NCBI GenBank assembly: GCA_028532985.1
Contig: JANCIK010000013.1
Coordinates: 558,001-622,000, forward strand
Direction: 5' to 3'
DNA length: 64,000 bases
From: Stropharia rugosoannulata
Lineage: Eukaryota > Basidiomycota > Agaricomycetes > Agaricales > Strophariaceae
The translations under genes and the position numbers were made by a program. Shown here in pieces: positions 22,830 through 33,956 of the stretch; position 1 is the stretch's first letter, and the number at the start of each line of letters is the position of its first letter. The notes under the pieces were generated by a model. The model saw nothing but the letters and a program-made list of their open reading frames with translations. It searched no databases and was not told where the DNA came from.

Positions 22830-24184
22830 GACAGGAGTGCAGGAGCGATTCAGATCAGTAAGACTGGCGATTTGCGTCTACGCTGACAGTAGAATATATA
22901 AGGTGAGTACTTTTGTGTTTATGTAGATAAGAAAAACTTCATTCAACATACTGTTCCGCAGTTCCGATGATACAACCTTTGACCCAATCACCATGTGTCA
23001 ATGTGTACTCACCTCCAGGAGATACGGAGAGATGAAACTGAAAAAAATTTCTTGGGAAATGTCAGATAATAAAGCGGCCAGGTGTGTAAAAATAGTCTAG
23101 GACGGCATGTGAGTGCATAGTCGAGGAGTCTGGGCTACAGGGACTTGGTCATTGAAGATCAAGATGTTTGAGGACACTTCGACAATCATGTTCATGGGGA
23201 ATAAGAGCTTCTCGGAGTCCTGGAATCGCGAGATAGTATGTGGGCACTGTAAAAATCTCGTATCATGTCGCCGAACTAAGCGGGAGAGTTGAAGAACTAT
23301 GCTTAACAGTGATGGCTGGCGGCGATGTACATGGCCGACAATTACGGCTCTTTGAGCTTCCTTCACTTTCACTCCGCAGACGGTACAGTGTGACGTTTTG
23401 TGTCCCGGTACTGTGCATGACCAGCCGTGCAAGTAAGTGCCAAGCCGTATCCAGCCAGTAGGTTAAGCGGAGATTTCTTCCACTTAACTGGAAATCGGTG
23501 TTTTGAAGTTCCATCATGTTCTTGCGACCGTGTTAAAGCTTGGACTGAAGTTTACGATTGATGTGTTTCCCTTGGATCTTCTTTTTGACTTTCTTCAAGC
23601 TACTGAGTGAGATATGACGGCATATGCAGATCCTCAGGCCTCATTGATTGTAAGTATACGGTGGTACCTGGAGAGATAAGCTATGATTGGAATCATTAGG
23701 TGGCGGGTGTTGGAACAAAGTTAAGATACTTAGTAACGAGACTTGCCATGCGGAAACGCAGTGTGGCTGTGTTTTGTGTTGAACGCCCGTAATGTCCGTA
23801 CTAGACGCGACCTTTCTCCGTTGAAGTTCAAGACACCCCATGAAAGCCGTATCAATTACACTAGCATACTGGTCAGCAAGAAGTTCTCATCAGGCACATC
23901 ATAATGTATAGTAGCTTCTATCTGGTGGAGAGAGACTTCCGACCGCGACAGTGTCGTCCTATCGATGATCTAATTATAGACTTCACTAGTCACTATTCTA
24001 AATATAGATATTAACTTGAGTTAAGGAGTGCTGGTAGCGGGAAATCGATCTGTGGCAAAGTCAACTTCTAGGAACTTGATTCAGCGCATGGTGGTAATTA
24101 TGCATGAAACAAAACTGAAGTTTACAGCTTAGACACATATATTTCTACAACATGAATGTCAGATAACAAGTACAATTCTTAAAT
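22830..24184. other. Gene-free 1.35-kb stretch within the LRR array
   Basis: No frame carries recognisable motifs or convincing splice pairs. It holds the promoter of the membrane protein gene and the 3' flank of array member 4. A minus-strand frame at 23097-23517 is open for about 110 codons but has no usable ATG-led family match and I treat it as chance. Confidence 0.35.
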
Positions 24185-26159
24185 TTACTTCTTCAGCTCC
24201 ATCATGATGTGCCGAATATTATGACACACCTTGAGCATCCTTTCAACTCTCTCCCAAATGCATGGACCGTCCAAGTTCTCTTTTAGACACAAAAACTTTT
24301 CAAGCTTAGGGAAAAGCAAGTAGATATACGAGGTAATTTCGGCTTCCTTGTCTACTGCGGCGTGTCCAAGTTCAAGAGAGCCGCAAACCCGTTAGTAATT
24401 CCTTCAAGCCATGTACAGACAGGAGCGCGTTAGTTTCAGTCAAAGTATTCAAGTCACAGGATTTGTCGGCAGATACACTGAGTCGCGAATGGAAGGAAAG
24501 CAGACGTGGGTAAAGTTGGGTTATTGAAGAGAGCGTGGTCAGTTCAACACCGTCGTTAAATGAGCTTTCCAACGGCAGGTAAATTGATTCAAATTTCAAC
24601 TGGCGTTTTGGAAGTTTGGATAGCTCGAGAAAAATCCATTTAATCGATTTCAACGTCCATTTCTCGATCTCCAGTTTGACAAGTGTTGTCGAGTACAACA
24701 GCCTTAGGAGAGTGTTATGTGGGATTGTAGCCGGGCAATGTAACACTGTGGTGCCATCAGTCTCCATAACCTGCATACAGCTGATGCGCAACACAGAGAT
24801 ATGGGCAGCCTGCGTGCTTATTTTGTTTAGTACGGATGAGAAGCAAAGCGCCGCAACATCGTGTTTCTTGCGCCAATCCCGGGCCTCGTTGATAATGCGC
24901 CTGCGTTTTAGTAAAGAGCAGTCGTTACATATATAGCTGTCGTCCGGTTCATATAATCCGTGACAAATACGCTTCTGCCCTCTTTTTGTTATGAAAGTGT
25001 GGAAAGGAATATCGACTTCCGGATAGTTCCTTCCTAGACCGCCAGTTTGGGCTGCCGGAATTTCAGGGTTCAACGACATTGCCTTTTTAAATGTGTTGGA
25101 CCAATGAGACATGTTGAATATAAGCCACTTTAGTGAGTGACGTGCATATCTGTCATGTATCAAGGTGAGGGAGAGCTCCTCGACTGCCTTTGGGAAAAGG
25201 TGGAATACTAAATCGCATATCAAAATTGCATTGCTTTGGATGGCCAAATGAACCAGCTTTGGGAAAGGTAGTGCGTGCTTTTCATGGGACAGGACTTCGG
25301 AAGAGCTGCGCGGAACATAGTCGTTTCTAGAAGTTTCGATAACGAATGCCTCCAAATGTGGTAGAACAGAAATGGCCTTGAGGTCGGTGAACTTGATTGA
25401 TTCCGAAAAGTGACAAGTCTCGAGACGACGAAGGTAAACAAATTTTAAGACATCTGTTAGAGTGATAAAACTAGGTAATGAGCAGGGCCCAAGGATTAAC
25501 GCTTCCAGGTGAGGTGATTTTAAGGCCAGCTCCTTTAAAAAAGTTGAAACGGTAGTCTGACTGTCCCGCTTTAGTCCTCTCATCTCCAGTGTCCGGATTG
25601 ACGGCGCGAGACAAAGCCAGAGATAATCAAGTTCTATGTCGGCGTCAATCAGGCGGAGATGTTGCAGGGAAGAGAAGAAGCCACCAATCCTTGCATCTTG
25701 GACAGCCAGGCGTACTATGGTGTCGGAGGAAATTGTACGATACGAGCCGTTATTTCCAGCATCAGTCAGAGTTAGGTCCTCCACCCGTTTTGCCGCACTT
25801 GCGAATCCCTGCAGGTTGCTTGCTAGCAAAGGCTCAGAGACATACTGTTATCGATGCATTACTGTTGCTTGATCACAATCTTAATCTTAAAGTATGGATG
25901 CTTACATAGACTCCGCGTTCTAGTTCTAAACCAGGCAGCAATTCCACCAGAGTTCTAAAGGATCGTATGACTGATATAGATGTGGCTGGTAAGATAGACG
26001 CGATCATAAACCACATGGCCGATAAATAAGCAACATACCTTTCATTTCCCCAACGCTTCGCGTAGAATTGTCTGACGTTCCTTCGTTCCTCCCATCGCCT
26101 CCTCGATCAACTACGGTAGGGCCAGAAGGATTAGCGTGGGCTGAAGCTGGGGGTGTCAT
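24185..26159 (-). pseudogene. F-box-less LRR-like protein, array member 4, one-base frameshift near the 3' end
   Basis: Exons 26039-26159, 25906-25985 and 24185-25844 follow the same plan as members 1 and 3: a polar start MTPPASAHANPSG, the RTLVELLPGLELERGVY block, then leucine-rich text (FFSSLQHLRLIDADIELDY, APSIRTLEMRG, FVYLRRLETC, LPHLEAFVIE). The insert has a Cys and CNDC around DDSYICNDCSLLK, as in members 1 and 3. The frame is open for almost its full length and then stops after HGLKELLTGLRLS. One base further, the family C-terminus continues (ITSYIYLLFPKLEKF ... VERMLKVCHNIRHIM) to a TAA at 24185. The extra base lies near 24386-24390. Skipping it gives 619 residues, matching the siblings. 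This is either a recent null allele or an assembly error; if real, the product loses about 70 residues. Confidence 0.75.
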
Positions 26160-26645
26160 CGGAGGGGATCAAGAAGAAGTAAACCATTCGACAACGCCAA
26201 CGTACGACACCTGCCAGATATGAACCGATAGACGCCCATCGGCGTAACTCGTGATACTAATATGCATCTCCCAGGCTACTAACTTTAGCGTGTACCCGTT
26301 AGTTTGAAGCACGGGAATCGCACTGTGCCAAATGCAGCTGACAAGTCATCGTGTCGACTGCGTGTTGACTCTTGGTTCAAAGCTGGAGTTGCGAATACCT
26401 GTACAAATGCACAAGGAAAGTCTGCACTGAGCACTCATAGTTGAGCCCTTGGACAACACCGTATCCGAGGGGAATATAATCGACAAACACTCGCGACTTG
26501 GACCCAACTTTTACAAAACTGAGCGGCGTAATAATTATGCCCGTCGTTTGTCGCTTGAGTCCTCAAGCAACAAACGACGAGTATGTATAAGGTCCCATGG
26601 AAGATCAGTGAAATGAAGGATCACAATTCAAAACTCAGCCAATTA
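26160..26645. other. Spacer between array member 4 and the RING gene
   Basis: Promoter of member 4 and 3' flank of the RING gene. It contains the near-perfect palindrome listed separately at 26542-26579; otherwise no feature. Confidence 0.35.
26542..26579. repeat. Near-perfect 18-bp inverted repeat with 2-bp centre
   Basis: Left arm CGTCGTTTGTCGCTTGAG and right arm CTCAAGCAACAAACGACG pair at 17 of 18 positions around a TC centre. It lies downstream of the RING gene stop and upstream of array member 4. It could be a terminator hairpin, a binding site or the core of a tiny element; nothing in the sequence decides. Confidence 0.7.
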
Positions 26646-28264
26646 TCATAGGCTAAATACAGCTCTGATTTTGAGTCCAATCACACCTCCTCCTTTTCCA
26701 TCCCAACCAGGAATAACAGCACGACAAACAGGACACCTGTAACGGCAACAATCTAAGTATAAGTGCCTATACGCGTTGTGAAATAACGTACCTCGCTTCT
26801 GGGGCATTACGCGCGCCCAGAGCGACATGACCTGACCGCTGCAGCGTTGTCTTTACTGCAGCAAACAAACACTCGCCACAACATATATGTCCACAGGGCG
26901 TAATTGTCGCATTTGTTGGCGCGGAGAAACAAATGGGGCATGTGTATGTTGACAGTGGATCGTTAGCAGCTTTGGGCTTGACTGTATTCGTACTCTGGCC
27001 GTTCGTAGTACTACTTTTTGGGTCTGATGCTTGAGAAGATGAAGATTGTGATGCCTTCCCAGATACAGCATGTTCTATTGGGGTCTGTGCGCGAGCCTTG
27101 CCTTTCCCCTTGCGATCAACAGTTTCTTTCTCTGGCACCGATGTGGAGTCGTCTATGATTGTAATTAGCAACATACTTCATCAAAAGAACGAGTCTTTTC
27201 GACATACCTGGTTTAATTTCTGAAATCAGCGCTTGTTCGACCTCATCAGCTTCTCTGATGTCGTATTGAGAGCTGGAAAATGGTTCGCTTTCATCGTTTC
27301 CACGCGAAGGTTCGACTGCGCCATTACTCCCTCCTGCTACTGCCTGTTCGGCATCCCCAACGGAAGGAGACCTTCTTCTCTTAGAACCACGTCCCATGGC
27401 AAGGTTATATTCTTGAGTAGAGACCGTCTGATACGGTTGCGACGACTCAAGAGTAGATGTCCAGTTATTCTGGCTAGGGGGATAATTACTGATGTTCCAA
27501 GAACCATCAGAGGGGTTGGACCAGGACGGAAAATGTCGATCATTTGCGTAGTTCATCGCCCCCATTGATGTACCATACTGGTGGATGTTCGTATGATTTG
27601 TGTGGTTGAATGTAGACGACGACCCGCCGGCAGTGGCCTCTCCATCGGGATAGTAGGCCCACTGGCCCCGTTCTGCAGACATCGAATGACCACTCTGCAT
27701 GGCCAGCTTTGATGGAGCAAAATAAGATCCGCTTGACGATCCTTCATCGCCCCCAGGATGACGGCCACCTGGAGCACTATGCAACAACATGTCTTCATCT
27801 AGGTGCTGTGGCCAGCCATAGTATCCGTTACCTTGAGTAAAGTCCATGGATCCCTGTTCCGCTGTCCGCGTTTCGTCGCTCCTCGTTGTTGAAGGAGGCT
27901 CAGAAGATGGATCTGCTGGGTGAGCTGACACGTCCTCTGTCTTTCCGCTTTGAGGAGTGCCTGAAGGCCCGGCGACAGGCTGCCCGGGATCGATGGCATT
28001 GCCAGATTCGAGTGATATTGTCCCACCTGCATCAACAGGCGTTGCAGAGCGTGATTGTGCGTTCGCAAGAGAGATGGATGAGCGCCGAGAAGAACCACGC
28101 GAGCCAGGCAAAGACCCCGACCCCGAACGCGCTAATGAAGCGGTTCGCGAGCGTGGTAGGAGATTTCGACAAGTTGAAGGGGCTGGCAAATCTGCTGGTA
28201 GCGAAGTCGGTATCTGAGGTGTGTTTTTCGACGCTTTGGGCTGTGTCCTTTTGGGCTTCGCCAT
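26646..28264 (-). CDS. RING-type E3 ubiquitin ligase, SLX8/RNF4-like architecture
   Basis: Exons 27208-28264, 26792-27152 and 26646-26736 join in frame to 502 residues. The first 400 residues are disordered, rich in Ser, Pro and Gly, starting MAKPKRTQPKASKN with basic patches that suit a nuclear protein. The C-terminal RING is C3HC4: CPICFSAPTNATITPCGH, then CCGECLF and, after a short spacer, CPVCR, followed by PGWDGKGGGVIGLK, a tail I know from basidiomycete RING proteins of this type. RING proteins bring an E2-ubiquitin to a substrate. The long disordered arm plus a terminal RING is the layout of SUMO-targeted ligases (Slx8/RNF4), but I do not see a decisive SUMO-interaction motif. It is divergent from the MINDY deubiquitinase gene, with 158 bp between the two ATGs. 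Confidence 0.78.
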
Positions 28265-28422
28265 CGTTTGTTGCGGTCAAATGACTGTTGGATGGCTGGT
28301 GGCGGTAAAGACCGTCTGCGCACCGGCGTCTGTTAGCGGATCAGTCTTTCGCGTAAACAGCAACAACCGCAGCGGCTGCGCCAACGCCGCCAAGCTTACT
28401 ACTCATCTTGCTCCTAGCGTCC
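28265..28422. promoter_or_regulatory. Bidirectional promoter between RING ligase and MINDY deubiquitinase
   Basis: Only 158 bp lie between the start codons of two divergent genes, so both core promoters must be here. No TATA box is obvious. A ubiquitin ligase and a deubiquitinase sharing one promoter region suggests co-expression, which is inference. Confidence 0.55.
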
Positions 28423-29970
28423 ATGTCGCAAACATCGCCCGAGCTGCAAACATCCCTAGAAGACGTCTGGTACCTCAAAGATATCAGTTTTCATGGCAAG
28501 GAGTTGCGCATCGTCACGCAGAACTTCAACGGGTGCGGTTAGGCTAATCTCCCCAGCGCTCTCCTATCTAACAAGCAATGCGCATATAGTCCATGTTCAT
28601 TCATAGCAATATGTGGGTACAATATATACTGCAGCATACTGCTTTCTAATGTTGTGATATTCCAGGTAACATCCTCATCTTGGGTGGACACATTGATATT
28701 CAGCCCAAAAGCAGGACATCCGTATCCTACGAATTTCTCTCCCAGTTAGTGGCCGAGTATCTCCTCAAACATTCGCCGGACGTTGATGTATCTGCTGCTC
28801 TATCAATAATGCCGCATACACAGAGTAAGAGGCATGACATCCCATTGCCTTGCCTTGCTGAAGCGAAACAGAGGGAATGGACTTGAACCCCGCATTCACA
28901 TCTTCAACGTCATTTCGACCGTCGACCGGTCTCAATGGTGGTGAACTCAAACTATTCCAGCAAGTCGGCATCCCATTAGTTCATGGTTGGCTTATCGACC
29001 CCGAAAGTCCTGAGGCGCCTGTCATCAATCGCGTTAAAAACTACGATACTGCAGTGGAATTGATTGCAGAAGTAGATCATCTAACTAACGGCAAGTTCGT
29101 CGTGGACGATTCCATACCTCTTAGTACTTCCCCAGAAGTCTCAAGTCCAATCAGGGAAAGAACGCCTGACGAGTTACAGAAAGTACAAGACGGTGAGCCG
29201 CACAGTCAATAGGTGGACCTATTCTTTCTAACGACTACCATTCTTTTCAGCAATTGTAGTAAAACGATTCCTCGACACAACACAGTCGCAGTTAACCTAC
29301 CACGGCCTGTTCCACCTTGCCACCTCTCTTCCGCCCAATGTCCCCTGTGCTCTTTTCCGCAACTCTCATCTTTCCGTACTCTACAAATATTCTCCTTCTG
29401 CCCTGAATGCACCCAGTAGCTCACCTGTGGCTGGCGGGTCATCATCGCCGTTCCCTGCACAGGATTCCGCTGTCAATGACGCGGCGTTATATACCCTTGT
29501 CACAGACGAAGTATTCTTGCGCGAGCCTGCTGTGGTCTGGGAACGTCTGGAAGATATTGACGGCGGTTGGTCCACCTTCGTCGACTCGGACTTTGTCAAA
29601 TCCAGTCCAGCGGGAGGCGATTTTGCCGGACAAACAGCGGAGGAGGCGCTCCGTGCTGCGGAAGCGATTGCGAATGACTATCAGGGTACAGTGGACCCAA
29701 ATGAGTAAGCTATTTTTGATGCTTGCAACAATTTCCAAATCTCAACAAAGCTCTCCGTATAGCTTGGCATTAGCACAGCAGCTGCAAGCCGAGGAAGAAA
29801 ACATAGCTCGGCAGGAGTACGAAGCACATATGAGGGAACAACATAGGCGTCAGCAGCAGGAAGCACAAGAATATGCACAGCAACAACAGCAGCAGGAAGA
29901 AGTCGCCTCCGGGCAAAACGTAAAGGTGAAGAAGGAGAAGAAGAAGAAAGGAGACTGTATCATTATGTGA
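28423..29970 (+). CDS. MINDY-family deubiquitinase (MIY1-like) with C-terminal CaaX box
   Basis: MINDY enzymes are cysteine proteases that trim K48-linked ubiquitin chains. Six exons (28423-28532, 28590-28612, 28666-28824, 28872-29192, 29251-29704, 29751-29970) join in frame to 428 residues. The N-terminus WYLKDISFHGKELRIVTQ leads to NFNGPCSFIAICNILIL, where Gln in TQN and Cys in GPCS are the expected oxyanion-hole and nucleophile residues; the Cys sits on the 23-nt exon 2. Further blocks are QKGMDLNPAFTS, GVPLVHGW-like GIPLVHGWLID, the His-bearing LTYHGLFHLATSLPP, LFRNSHLSVLYKY and DEVFL. The tail is Gln/Glu-rich coiled coil (SLALAQQLQAEEENIARQ), then Lys-rich and ends CIIM, a good CaaX prenylation signal, implying membrane attachment. 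All catalytic blocks are intact. Confidence 0.88.
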
Positions 29971-30175
29971 TAACTTAACCTTCATAAGTGAGTAAATCAG
30001 AGAGAAAGGACATCTATGCTATTTATCTATACCTTGTTTCTTTATCTCCGTTGGTAGGCTGTACTAAATGTATACCCTATAATTCCCTGGGCATTGGTTT
30101 TTTTGAAAGTTCTCGTATATCGAGGAGCATGCTAACAGTCAAGGCATCGTGACAAAATGGCAAAGAGATACATAA

Positions 30176-31686
30176 CTACTTTTTGCTATGTTGCTTGGGC
30201 TTCCCCTTCGCAAACGACTTGCCTTCGAAGCCTGGTCTTGCCTTCTTGGAAACACCTTTCTTCTTGTCATTCCGTCGCTCGTTACGCATGGCAATATTGT
30301 CATTGCGTTTCTTTTGTCGAGCAGCCATAGCACTAGTGACTTGTTCCTTCTTCTCCTCCCTGTAGGTGTTGACACCATCAGATCATTGTTAAAGAATAAG
30401 TACGGGAAAAGCGTACCATGTTTTCTTTGACTTAGTCTTTTCTTTCTCTTTCCTCTTAGCCGCCTTCTTCAAACGAGCCTCATCATCGTGTACTTTAACA
30501 CCTTCCAGGCGGGCCTCAGCCTTTGCCCACTTTTCCTTCTCCTCGATAGCTTTGCGCTTATCCTCCGGCAGTCCGGCCAGCTTCTCTTTACGCAAAGTTA
30601 ATTGTTGAAGAGCTTGTTGGGGGTCGGCCGTTGTCTTGAACTTCTCGCCCTTCTTCGTCGTTCCAGCAAGTGATGAGTATGCAACCGTCGTAAGAGCCGC
30701 TTGGGGACCTTGCTGCGCCATATGCGGGTTATCGGGGACAAGTAGTTGTGTCTGACAAGACGGAAATAATGTATGGTCAACAGGACGGTATGGACTAGAA
30801 AGATAGAGCATACACACCTTCGTAGCATGTCCCTTGTTCCTCTCCTCAGCCTTGTCCTTGTGGTCCTTTTTCTTCCCCCTCATCTCCTCCTCCCGGCGTA
30901 TCTTCTCGCGCGTCTCCTTCCGCCGACGTTCGCGCATCGCCGCGCGCTGCCGCCTCCGCTCGTCCAGCAGATCGTCCTTGTCCGTGTCGCCCTCGCGCGC
31001 CCATGGGTTCGGCGCGCGGACACCGCCGCGGCGCAGCTGCGCCATTTTTTTGTGCAGTTTCTCCCGCAGCGACTCGATCCCCCCAGACACGGGCATGGGC
31101 TGCATCTCCGCCTCGCTGGCCTCAGCGCCCGCATCGTCGTCATCTTCGCTCGCGTCGCCGCCATCGGCCAAACCCAGATCCTCCATGTCCACATCTGCGT
31201 CCATCGTCATGCCCTCGTCGTCGCCGTCCGAGTCGGATGCGGGCGTCGACGCCTTTCGCTTGCCCTTGGCAGATGCGCTCTGCTGTTGGTACGCCTCATT
31301 CTGGATGTCGAGTATTGATTTGTGGTTGGCGGGATCGAGCTGCACCAAGAAACGGGGGGGGAAGTGAGCAAAATTTTCAGAAGCCACAACTTGTTTGCCC
31401 GCCATGGAGAAGCGCACCTTTTCTCGTTTTGCTTTCTTTGACGCTTCCTTGATAGCCTGCTTGGGAGCTTTTTGTTTCTTGCTATGTTTTTGGTACTTCG
31501 ATGCAGCCTGAAAAGTATGCGTGATGAGACCTGCCGGACGGAAGTCAATTCTGCTATCTGACGTACCTGAGCTTCTGTTTCTTCGTTTACAATATAGTAC
31601 CGGGGCGGAATCAGGTTTAATAGTGTCTCGAATACATTGTTGTGCTTTTCCAGGGACTCCTTGAGGACAGCTGCTGAAGTAGGCAT
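30176..31686 (-). CDS. SURF6: SURF6/RRP14 ribosome-biogenesis protein
   Basis: SURF6 (yeast Rrp14) acts in the nucleolus in maturation of both ribosomal subunits. Exons 31567-31686, 30818-31507, 30417-30751 and 30176-30359 join in frame to 442 residues. The N-terminal SURF6 domain is seen as SLEKHNNVFETLLNLIPPRY, then basic runs (KHSKKQKAPKQAIKEASKK). A long acidic patch of Asp/Glu follows (SDGDDEGMTMDADVDMED). The C-terminal SURF6 domain has LREKLHKKMAQLRRGG, a strongly charged helix (RERRRKETREKIRREEE) and the block SSLAGTTKKGEKFKTTADP. It ends with a lysine-rich KKARPGFEGKSFAKGK tail. Charge distribution, domain order and length fit the family. It ends 206 bp from the convergent MINDY gene and starts 198 bp downstream of PTPA on the same strand. 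Confidence 0.92.
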
Positions 31687-31883
31687 TTTGGTAGCAGAGT
31701 AACAGGTCAAATCACAAGTTTTATTGATTTACACGCTAACAGGCTTCAATCCCTAGGGTTAGGGTCTCCCAACTGCCTCCGCCACACGGCCTGGATTTAC
31801 AACTTCGCAGTCCGTTTTTTAAGTATTGTACTATACATACACAAATTTCCAATATTTATCGACTTTAGTATATGAATAATAAA

Positions 31884-33336
31884 CTAATCGAATGGAACTG
31901 GTCTTATACCTGGTCCCGTTAATTTGGTCCCAGTGTCTTTCTCTGACCGCGCAGCAGCGAACACCGAAGGTACAGGAATACCACAGCAATCCCCCCAACC
32001 TACTTCCCTCTGGCCTGCGCCTCCTAGATCAGGATGCGCATGCGCATGGCCCCGGTGCGCTTCATCCTGGTCATCTGTCCGTGGACTTTCGGGTCCGTCG
32101 TACGGCAAGATGGAGCCAAATAGGAAATGCTGAATAACAGGTAGCTTCCCAAGTACTTCGGCGAGATACATCTTGATCATCCCAGAGTTCACTTTATCCC
32201 ATGTTTTAACCTGAGAATCAAAGTTAAATATCGGCTATGCAAGAGATTCTTTAGCTACTCACGGCCGAGATGTCGTCGAGCATGGGTGAATGCCAACGAA
32301 GAGAAGCCGTCTTGATCTGGCACAGAAGTGAGAATCAATGAACGAGAATGGAGCGGATAGTCGTACTGAGTTAATAAATTCTATACAAGCAAAGTACATG
32401 TAGTTCTGCGAATACTCCTCGACGATTTCCGCATCGTGAATGGATTTAGGCTTGATATACTTGTGCCCTTGTGGAAAGTCAGTTAGTCGCTCATGACAAG
32501 ATCTTTTTTATCTCACCTCTGAGTTGGGCAGCACCAAACAAGAAGGGAAGAAAATGGTAGTCATCCAAGCCCCATACGCCATGAGACCCCGCAGGTTCAA
32601 GCCAGTAAGTTGATTGTAAAATACGCATAACTTTTATATATCTAGAAGAATAAATGAAGATGTAATAGTGCGACGAATGAATGACTAATTACCTCCAAAA
32701 CACACGGTTAACTAAGGGCTTGTGATCACTCTCTTGAAACACCCCTAGACGCTCCAAGCACAATCTGTCCTGAGAGTCAGTACGCGAAAGAAAGGGCATG
32801 GGAGTACCCACAGCCAACATAAAAAATTCAACTCCATCCCACTACCGTAGTCAATCCGCGTTCTGTTTCCCCAACACTCGTTAAAGTAGACGGATATTTC
32901 GGGTATACTATCCGCGGGCAGATTGGGCAATGTAGCATGTAACTCGGCAGATTTCTAAAACGGATTTAGAGTATTGCGTATTAGCGAAAATAGTCACTTA
33001 CCTCTGAGACTTTATCATAGAATGTCCTGAAGGCGGGGTTTCCAAAGCGCGAAGCAGCATTGTCCACAGGCGGCGTGTCTTTCGCGATCGCTTCAATAGC
33101 ATCGAGTATGCTTAGTGCAGCTAGAACACCCTGATCATCTATACGTCTTGGAACCGACATCGGCAGAGCTGTTTACTGACATTCGACTGGGAGCATTCAT
33201 CTGTCAGCTTAGATCCAACAACAGCATTGTTCAGAGTCTCGATGTAGGCGACAATATCTTGATGTGTCTTGGATTGTTGGAAGTATTCCAGCTGTTCTTT
33301 GGACAATATGGCCTTCCTAGGAGTTTTGAATACCAT
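31884..33336 (-). CDS. PTPA: PP2A phosphatase activator (PTPA/RRD) prolyl isomerase
   Basis: PTPA (yeast Rrd1/Rrd2) is a peptidyl-prolyl isomerase that activates PP2A catalytic subunits. Eight exons (33181-33336, 33002-33130, 32812-32954, 32693-32764, 32517-32641, 32367-32467, 32263-32316, 31884-32210) join in frame to 368 residues. The family path is complete: [124 protein letters not shown] and [19 protein letters not shown]. The C-terminus adds a Pro/His-rich segment with [12 protein letters not shown]. No break or missing block is visible, and length fits the shorter RRD2-type proteins. It is divergent from the F-box gene at 33957. Confidence 0.92.
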
Positions 33337-33956
33337 TCCTAAGTAATTTCCTGAGGTTAAAGTAATTGGAAAGAATTTGAGGATACAGAAGCAAGCTTCA
33401 AGTGCACAGAGATCACCAAGAGATCACGGTCAGTGACAGAACCTGCGATGGCCAATAAGCAACACCAATGATGTTTACGTAAGAGATCATCTCTCTCTGT
33501 TCACTCTTGAGCGTGAAATTACGAAAAGCACAGCTACGATCGCTGCGCAGCCTGAGTCAGTTCTTATCATCCTTCAGATCCAAAGAAGCTCCCGGGAGAC
33601 ATCTGAGGCCTGTGAGAGGTCCATAACTGCCAAAAACCATTTCTGGTGCGGCCGTGCAGATCGTCCTGTTTTTATCCATTCTGTCCAAAGTAAGCCGACT
33701 CTGTTCGCGTGTTCTTTCATGAAGAGACGACAGATATTGCATGCCTGCAAATCAGGGCCGTGAGCGTCACCACCAGCGCCGTCATTGCTAGGTTCTACAG
33801 GTCGCTGTCAAGGTCAAGACTCAACTACACCCACCTTCAAGTGAGTATCATCATCGCGCCCGGTTTCGTAGAGACTGCTGCCCAACTGCCTACGCTCATT
33901 GACAGGTGAGCGTTTCCCTACCGCATTCTCTGCACTCTTAGGAAGGATCAGAATAG
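33337..33956. other. Divergent spacer between PTPA and the F-box/LRR gene
   Basis: About 620 bp with the promoters of both flanking genes. No further coding signal. Confidence 0.4.

Noticed and set aside
23097..23517. Open frames in the 1.35-kb gap inside the LRR array
   Set aside because: Both strands open by chance for 70-110 codons; no ATG context, motif or relation to the array proteins.
30773..31452. Long plus-strand frames (up to 181 codons) over the SURF6 gene
   Set aside because: They are shadows of the Lys/Arg/Glu-rich minus-strand SURF6 exons, which force long open frames on the other strand.
31930..32110. Plus-strand frames over the Pro/His-rich end of PTPA
   Set aside because: Composition shadow of the last PTPA exon; no independent evidence.
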